Assembly (NCBI GenBank): GCA_965226025.1
Contig: CBDDCD010000003.1
Span: forward strand, 558,001 to 622,000
Direction: 5' to 3'
Source: Moanibacter sp965226025
Lineage (GTDB): Bacteria; Verrucomicrobiota; Verrucomicrobiia; Opitutales; UBA2987
DNA length: 64,000 nucleotides
Shown here piece after piece: positions 59,007-64,000 of the stretch (position 1 is the stretch's first letter; every line of letters starts with the position of its first letter). The notes below the pieces were generated by a model. That model was given only the letters and a program-made list of their open reading frames with translations, searched no databases and had not been told where the DNA came from. Position numbers and translations under genes: made by a program.

Positions 59007-59247
59007 TGTCCCGAGAATCAAAACACCGTAGGGCGAAAGGCCTTATGCTTAATAACTGCTTGCAAGTGGGTAGCGAGCAGCCTACTGTGCGCCGCTTTTA
59101 TGGAAATCCGCAAGGTAATCCCTCTTAGAACGGTACTTCCCGACTTTCCAATTTAGGCAGGGAGACCGATTGCCGCAATCAATGCGGTCGTTTCTTTTCC
59201 ACGCGTCCGGCGGGTAGAGACTTGTAGAACCCCGGACCAGGAAAGAC
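59007..59247. promoter_or_regulatory. Leader region of the DEAD-box helicase gene
   Basis: The stretch of 241 bases after the ISAs1 gene shows no open frame of note. It contains the hairpin below and could be a 5' leader of the helicase gene. Confidence 0.35.
59163..59198 (+). terminator. Hairpin with T-run before the DEAD-box helicase
   Basis: GACCGATTG pairs with CAATGCGGTC (one bulged G) around CCGCAAT, and TTTCTTTT follows. It ends 50 bases before the helicase start, so it is either the terminator of the IS or an attenuator of the helicase gene. Confidence 0.5.
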
Positions 59248-60582
59248 ATGAAAGAACAGACTCAAGAAAGACACGTACGTACCGAACATTCTGCCTCGCA
59301 ACGGCCGCCTCGGCTGCCGCAAGGCGCCTTTGGCGTTCTCATTCCAGAGCTCCGGCGGGCCATCGCCGCAGAAGGATACGCCACTCCCACGCCCATCCAG
59401 GAGCAATGCATTCCGCATTTGCTGAAAGGACGGGACCTGCTGGGCTGTGCTCAGACCGGCACGGGCAAGACCGCCGCCTTTGCTTTGCCGCTCCTGCAGC
59501 GGCTTTCGGAAAAACCTCTAACGACTCGGCAGGGATCCCCGCGCGCCCTCATCCTCGCCCCCACCCGGGAACTGGCGGCGCAGATCGGGGAGTTCATCCA
59601 GACATATGGACGCTTTCTACGCCTCCGCCATACAGTGATCTTCGGCGGGGTCAGTCAATTCCACCAAGTAGAGGCTCTGAACGGTGGAGTCGATATCCTC
59701 GTGGCCACGCCGGGACGGTTGTTGGATCTGATCCAGCAGGGCTTCATTTTCCTGAATGAAGTGGAGGTCTTCATTCTCGACGAGGTAGATCGCATGCTCG
59801 ACATGGGCTTCATTCCCGACGTCAGGCGGGTGCTTGCCGAAATTCCGAACGAGCGCCAGACTCTTTTCTTTTCGGCCACCATCCCTCCGAAAATGGTGGA
59901 GTTGGCCCACACCATGGTGCGCAATCCGGTAGGGGTGACAATCGCGCCCGACAATCCGGCGGTGGAGCTCATCGATCAGAAGGTGCTCTTCGTTGGGAGG
60001 CGGGACAAGGATGCATTGTTGGTCTCTCTCTTAAATGGCCGTCGGGTCGATAAGGCTCTGATTTTTACACAGATGAAGCACGCCGCCAACCGGGTGGTGA
60101 GAAAGTTGAATGCTGCAGGGATTCAAGGCACCGCCATCCACAGCAACAAGACCCAGGCCGCCCGCATCAAGGCGCTTGAGGGCTTCAAGCAGGGTCGTTT
60201 TCGGATCCTTGTCGCCACCGATGTGGCGGCCCGTGGGTTGGACGTGGACGACATCACCCACGTGATCAATTACGATCTTCCGGTGGAGGCCGAAACCTAC
60301 GTACACCGAATCGGACGAACCGCCAGGGCAGGCGCCAGCGGCCACGCCATTTCCTTCTGCTGCTCTGAGGACGGGGAATACCTGCGGGAAATCGAGCGCC
60401 TCTTGGGCAAGCCGTTGCCTACTGAGGTGGAGCATGCCTACCATTGCAACAAGGCCTTCAGGTCTCGCCAACCGGCCCCAGATAAATTTCGTGGCCGCAA
60501 AAGAGTCGAGCGGCGTGGCAAACGCCCGCAGGGGAAATTCGCCCGCAATCGTCGTCGAAGCCGCAGCCGTGTCGGGAGCTGA
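59248..60582 (+). CDS. rhlE: DEAD-box RNA helicase, RhlE-like
   Basis: The protein has 444 residues. The helicase core has Q-motif FGVLIPELRRAI...PTPIQEQCIP, Walker A AQTGTGKT at 68-75, PTRELAAQI near 106, DEVD at 178-181 in place of DEAD, FSATIPPKM near 209, and HRIGRTARAG near 350. The basic tail (residues 405-444, with RKRVERRGKRPQGKFARNRR) fits RNA binding in RhlE. The helicase unwinds RNA duplexes, often in ribosome assembly or cold adaptation. The region looks GC-richer than its surroundings, and the gene follows an IS cluster, so transfer is possible. AGGAAAG precedes the ATG. Confidence 0.93.
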   Translation: MKEQTQERHVRTEHSASQRPPRLPQGAFGVLIPELRRAIAAEGYATPTPIQEQCIPHLLKGRDLLGCAQTGTGKTAAFALPLLQRLSEKPLTTRQGSPRALILAPTRELAAQIGEFIQTYGRFLRLRHTVIFGGVSQFHQVEALNGGVDILVATPGRLLDLIQQGFIFLNEVEVFILDEVDRMLDMGFIPDVRRVLAEIPNERQTLFFSATIPPKMVELAHTMVRNPVGVTIAPDNPAVELIDQKVLFVGRRDKDALLVSLLNGRRVDKALIFTQMKHAANRVVRKLNAAGIQGTAIHSNKTQAARIKALEGFKQGRFRILVATDVAARGLDVDDITHVINYDLPVEAETYVHRIGRTARAGASGHAISFCCSEDGEYLREIERLLGKPLPTEVEHAYHCNKAFRSRQPAPDKFRGRKRVERRGKRPQGKFARNRRRSRSRVGS

Positions 60583-60778
60583 GAAACAGAGGACCAGAGT
60601 CGCAGTGAAATCTAACCGCTGAGCTCACGGAGAGCGCAGAATGTTGTCAAAATAGTGACAACGCAGTACAGGTCTCCCGAAAATTGGTAGGGCGTGGCCG
60701 CCGGACGCGCCGCCGAATGTGCCATCGAAAGATTCGATAGACACTCACGGTATTCGATGTATGGGTCCTCTTGATTCA

Positions 60779-61735
60779 ATGAATCCATCCACACGTCGAA
60801 AATCGATAGGTTCGATCCGAGTCTCCAATGGGTATTCGAATGGGATCTGCCGAACCCTCTCCACGTACCTGGCTGTCACGTTCCTCGCCCTGGATGCATT
60901 TGCTGCGACCACGATTCGGGTGGCGACTCTTAATTTGGAGAACTATCTCTCGACGAATCGGATGGTCGATGGGGTCTATCGGAAGGACTATCCGAAACCG
61001 GAGAGTGAGAAGGAGGCGTTGCGAGAGGTCATCAAGACGGTTGGACCGGATATCCTGGCGGTTCAGGAGATGGGAGCGGAGCCTTACCTGGTCGAGTTTC
61101 AGCGTGATCTGATCCAGTCGGGAGTCGAATTCCCTTTTGTCGCCCACCTCGAAGCGGCGGATAGCAAGCGGCATCTGGCCGTGCTGTCGAACGTGCCCTT
61201 TCTCGCTGTTCAAGGACACAAAGATTTGAAATTCAAGTACTTCGATGAAGAGGAAACCGTCAAAAGAGGCCTCCTCGAGATCGCGTTTGAGGTCGGCGAG
61301 ACACGCTGGACTCTTTTCAATGTGCACCTGAAGAGCCGGTGGACGGTGCGTCCGGACGATCCCGAAGCGGTAATTCGACGATCCAGCGAAGCGACCGCTG
61401 TTCGTGACTCGATTAGAGAGAGGTTTGCGCCGGATACGGACACTTATCTCTTGGTCGGGGATCTCAACGACTATCGTGATTCCCGGGCGGTGGGCGCTCT
61501 CCTGAAGGTGGGAACGCGGATTCTGATGAAGGAGATTCCAGCGCGAGATACGCGTGGTGAATCGTGGACTTACTACTACAGGCGATCCGACATTTATTCC
61601 CGAGTCGACTACCTGCTAGCTTCTCCAGCGTTGATCGATTATGTTGAAAAGGGAAGCGCGACCGTGGTTGATCTCCCGCAGATGCAAGAGGCGTCGGATC
61701 ATCGGATGTTGTATTTGGACCTTGAGTTCGAATAG
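60779..61735 (+). CDS. Secreted endonuclease/exonuclease/phosphatase family protein
   Basis: The protein has 318 residues from the chosen ATG; two ATGs upstream (60719, 60761) are possible. A signal peptide-like segment LSTYLAVTFLALDAFA lies at about 27-42. The EEP fold is shown by ATLNLENYL near 50, ILAVQEMG near 95 (metal-binding Glu), FNVHLKSRW near 180, LVGDLNDYR near 226 and SDHRMLYLDLEF at the end (catalytic Asp-His). Such enzymes hydrolyse nucleic acids, phosphoinositides or sphingomyelin; the substrate is unknown. A role in extracellular DNA or phosphate use is a reasonable guess. Confidence 0.88.
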   Translation: MNPSTRRKSIGSIRVSNGYSNGICRTLSTYLAVTFLALDAFAATTIRVATLNLENYLSTNRMVDGVYRKDYPKPESEKEALREVIKTVGPDILAVQEMGAEPYLVEFQRDLIQSGVEFPFVAHLEAADSKRHLAVLSNVPFLAVQGHKDLKFKYFDEEETVKRGLLEIAFEVGETRWTLFNVHLKSRWTVRPDDPEAVIRRSSEATAVRDSIRERFAPDTDTYLLVGDLNDYRDSRAVGALLKVGTRILMKEIPARDTRGESWTYYYRRSDIYSRVDYLLASPALIDYVEKGSATVVDLPQMQEASDHRMLYLDLEFE

Positions 61736-61766
61736 TATTACCTCGAGGAGAGATCTCGAGATCATT

Positions 61767-61936
61767 GTCGTAAGCTTCGGCGTCAACATTGTCGATTGGC
61801 ATCCTCACATCCTCCTTCGTAAGTCTCGTCGTAAGCTTGATCGAATCTTCCGGCTTCGACCGTACTTCACGGACCCGGAAAGGGGTTTAACGCCTGTTGA
61901 GGGGTGTTCGACAAAGTTGACGCCGAAGCTTACGAC
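61767..61936. repeat. Long inverted repeat with direct-repeat side units
   Basis: GTCGTAAGCTTCGGCGTCAA at 61767-61795 and its inverse at 61908-61936 match at 28 of 29 positions, with 112 bases between. A further copy-like stretch ATCGACGAAGTTCGCGACAA...GCTAACGACGAAG at about 61970-62004 is a diverged direct repeat of the right arm, so the region looks like a decayed array. Confidence 0.75.
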
Positions 61937-62079
61937 GAAGGTTGCCTCACGGGGAAGGGGAACAGGGGAATCGACGAAGTTCGCGACAAAGCTAACGACG
62001 AAGAAAGGCTGGTTGGTGGTCGGGGATTACCAGGCCCTAGTCGTCGCTTAATTCCTCGCCAGGTTTGGTGATCGGCTCC

Positions 62080-62973
62080 TCAGTAAACCGAAACCGGAAT
62101 CTCGACGGCATTGAAACCGGGGACCTGGACGAATATGGATCCCGTTCCTGGCTCGCCGCCTTCGATGGGGATGCTAACGGACCGCGAATTTGGAAGTATC
62201 TCCACTACCGGCATGATGACGGAAGAGGGGACATCGGTGGTCACGTCCACATAGAGTCCGCCGGGAGGCGCTTCGAATTGGATCGTAAAAATTACTATCT
62301 TTCTTTCTCCAGTTGGGAGTGAGAGGCTGGTAGGGAGAACGGTTAGATTGGCCTTGTCGACCCTGAATTTTCCTACCGGGATATCTCCGTCGCGGGTACG
62401 GAGGGAGACGTCGTAGGTTCTTCCGGAAGGTAGGCTGGGAACGTAAAAATGGATCGAATTCGGGGAGGCGAATTCGGTCGGGACTTCACGGCTTCCCATG
62501 ATGATGGCATCGTGTTCGGAGAATCCCCTCCCGACGAGGCCGACTCTCGCTCCGACCGGAGCGCGATCACTGTCGAGTTGAATAACGTAGCGATTGATCA
62601 AGTCGGAGCGGAAGAGATCGCTGTAGACTTCAACCTCCTTGTCCGTCTCTCCTTTTACTCGATAGGTGAGGACATAGTAGTAGCGAACGTTATTGAGGTG
62701 GGGAGGCAATCTGTAGTCGAAATCGAACATGTTGTCCCCGATGACGCTTTTCTGCATCGGGTAACGCTCTCCGTTTACGACAATTACGGCCCTCACCGAC
62801 TCTCGATCGAACATCGGTCTCCTGACCTTGGTGGCACAGCTAAAGGAGTAGATGCTGGATGGATTTTCCGGGATCTGCTTCGGGGTCAGATTTACGATCT
62901 GGCTGGCACAACCCGGAAGCAATACGATCCCCAAAACGAAGAGGGCATTAGAGAGGAACTTTTCTGCTTTCAT
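62080..62973 (-). CDS. Lipoprotein with Ig-like (IPT/TIG-type) domains
   Basis: The protein has 297 residues. The signal peptide ends at lipobox LLPGC with Cys22, so a diacylglyceryl anchor is expected. The mature part is beta-rich, with RAPVGARVGLVGRGFSEHD and IHFYVPSLPSGRTYDVSLRT near 140-190, which resemble IPT/TIG repeats, and a last domain with VEILPNSRSVSIPIEGG. I do not recognise a named family. The open frame runs on upstream through hemW on the other strand; that part is rejected. The function is probably binding or assembly at the outer membrane; this is inferred only from the anchor. Confidence 0.75.
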   Translation of the reverse strand: MKAEKFLSNALFVLGIVLLPGCASQIVNLTPKQIPENPSSIYSFSCATKVRRPMFDRESVRAVIVVNGERYPMQKSVIGDNMFDFDYRLPPHLNNVRYYYVLTYRVKGETDKEVEVYSDLFRSDLINRYVIQLDSDRAPVGARVGLVGRGFSEHDAIIMGSREVPTEFASPNSIHFYVPSLPSGRTYDVSLRTRDGDIPVGKFRVDKANLTVLPTSLSLPTGERKIVIFTIQFEAPPGGLYVDVTTDVPSSVIMPVVEILPNSRSVSIPIEGGEPGTGSIFVQVPGFNAVEIPVSVY

Positions 62974-63008
62974 ATGAGCGATCACCACAGTAGGTAAGGC
63001 ATGCCGGT

Positions 63009-64000
63009 ATGTCTCTGCAAGAAAAAGGTTCATTCGAAGCGCGCGAAATAGCCGGGTCCACCCCTTTCCCGCTCGGGATCTATGTCCATGTTCCCTTCTG
63101 TCCGACAAGATGCGATTTTTGTGCCCTTTATGAGGTGCGGCCGAGGAAGGGAGAAATGGAACGGTACGAACGCGGGATATTAACCGAGATTGGCGGCGCC
63201 GAAATCGATCGTAAGGTCGATACTGTATTCTGGGGTGGAGGCACGCCCGGCGTTCTTCCTGCGACAATGATGGAGAGCATCGGTGGGGCTCTTCGAGAAA
63301 AGCTTCCGGCTCCACCTCTTGAGTGGAGTGTGGAGATGGCGCCTTCCACGGTAAAGATCGGCCGGATTCGGGCCCTGAAGGATCTCGGAGTGAACCGAAT
63401 ATCGATAGGTGTGCAGAGTTTCAGTGAGGAGGCGCTCGAGACTCTTGGGCGCCGGCATTCCAGAAAAGAGGTTTTTCGGGCGATCGATCTGATTCGCAAA
63501 GAGGGTATCGAGAACTTGAATCTCGACCTCATATTCGGAATGCCGGGCCAGAGCCTGGAAGATTGGACTCTGGATCTGAAGGAAGCTTTCAACATCCGCC
63601 CGTCCCACATCTCAGCTTATTGTCTAACTTTTGAGGATGATACTCCGCTCTTCCTGAAAGCGAAGAGGGGTGAAATCGAACCGAAGGATGACACCGTGCA
63701 AGTTGGGTTCTACGAGCGCTCATGGCAGCTCATGGCGGAGAATGGTTACCGGCAGTATGAAGTATCGAACTACGCGATGCCGGGGTATGAGTGCCGGCAT
63801 AACCTCAATACCTGGCGAATGGGGGAGTGGTTGGGATTCGGGCCTTCCGCAGCGACACAAGTAAAAGGAAGGCGCTTCACCAATATTCCCTCTCTCGACG
63901 AATGGTTTGCGGGCATCGAGGAGGGAGAACCCAGGGTGGTGGAAGAGGTTTCCCTAGCGCCGGTGACTCTTGCCCAAGACTTCCTCATCTTCGGCCTTCG
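63009..64000 (+). CDS. hemW: HemW-type radical SAM protein (cut by window end)
   Basis: The first 330 residues are present; the end lies beyond the window. The radical SAM cluster motif is CPTRCDFC (Cys31, Cys35, Cys38), after IYVHVPF, which is the HemW/HemN start. FWGGGTPGVLP near 79 binds SAM, GVQSFSEEALETLGRRHS near 135 and NLDLIFGMPGQSLEDW near 172 follow in family order. HemW is a heme chaperone related to oxygen-independent coproporphyrinogen oxidase; the Cys pattern CX3CX2C is complete. The ATG at 63009 is followed by an in-frame family start; TAAGG lies before it. It diverges from the lipoprotein gene. Confidence 0.9.
   Translation, partial: MSLQEKGSFEAREIAGSTPFPLGIYVHVPFCPTRCDFCALYEVRPRKGEMERYERGILTEIGGAEIDRKVDTVFWGGGTPGVLPATMMESIGGALREKLPAPPLEWSVEMAPSTVKIGRIRALKDLGVNRISIGVQSFSEEALETLGRRHSRKEVFRAIDLIRKEGIENLNLDLIFGMPGQSLEDWTLDLKEAFNIRPSHISAYCLTFEDDTPLFLKAKRGEIEPKDDTVQVGFYERSWQLMAENGYRQYEVSNYAMPGYECRHNLNTWRMGEWLGFGPSAATQVKGRRFTNIPSLDEWFAGIEEGEPRVVEEVSLAPVTLAQDFLIFGL

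Noticed and set aside
62974..63315. N-terminal extension of the lipoprotein frame
   Set aside because: The residues are Arg- and His-rich and antisense to hemW, and the signal peptide with lipobox starts at 62973.

Overview
The window is a 64 kb piece of a bacterial chromosome, most probably from the phylum Verrucomicrobiota (Opitutae/Puniceicoccales-like, likely marine). The argument rests on gene content, not on any database search: a diderm lipopolysaccharide export set (lptA, lptB, an LptC-like gene) next to an HPr kinase gene, a dnaA - small acidic protein - ligA neighbourhood, a PQQ dehydrogenase with a c-type cytochrome, and several sugar enzymes (Gfo/Idh/MocA, DUF4432, SMP-30). The genus cannot be named from the sequence alone.

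Layout. 1-16.5 kb is dense housekeeping on the minus strand: tRNA-Leu(GAG), tsaE, thiL, a CPBP protease, the pyrimidine operon pyrR-pyrB-pyrC, a nuclease-helicase fusion, a LolA-like protein, and a compact run recO - DUF502 - ybeY - 7TM-HD - phoH - HIT. 16.8-20.4 kb starts with two decayed fragments (a symporter tail and a UPF0173 remnant fused in frame to an LptC-like gene), then lptA, lptB and hprK. 20.6-25.4 kb holds two consensus DnaA boxes, dnaA, an unknown acidic protein and ligA. 25.4-38.9 kb holds VanZ, a desaturase, a porin-PQQ dehydrogenase-cytochrome locus, a two-component system, asnB, an MFS transporter and a PepSY protein. 39-59 kb is accessory: an IS256 element beside a decayed membrane protein gene, carbohydrate and PRPP-type genes, three further transposase genes, an integron-like cassette with a frameshifted aminoglycoside-adenylyltransferase-type gene, a Gfo/Idh/MocA pseudogene, and an oppD-oppF pair. 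59.2-64 kb holds a DEAD-box helicase, a secreted endonuclease/phosphatase-family protein, a lipoprotein and a hemW-type gene cut by the window edge.

The most striking feature that ordinary gene annotation does not explain is a set of palindromic intergenic elements of about 70-130 bp. They start near CTAGGAATCTGTCGG and end in the inverse of it. At least ten full or nearly full copies and several half copies lie between genes, repeatedly placed so that the TAG inside the CTAG edge is the stop codon of the gene before it (CPBP protease, pyrC, LolA-like, lptA, dnaA). Other palindrome families (AGCCCGCTTTT, GAAAATGAAACTGAG, TAGATCACGATTGAG, CTACGAATCA and ACGCAAAG types) sit in the same gaps. 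Other points of note are a DruA-like (DUF4338) domain fused to an ISAs1 transposase, the attC-like sites around the adenylyltransferase gene, and the deletion-born UPF0173-LptC fusion.
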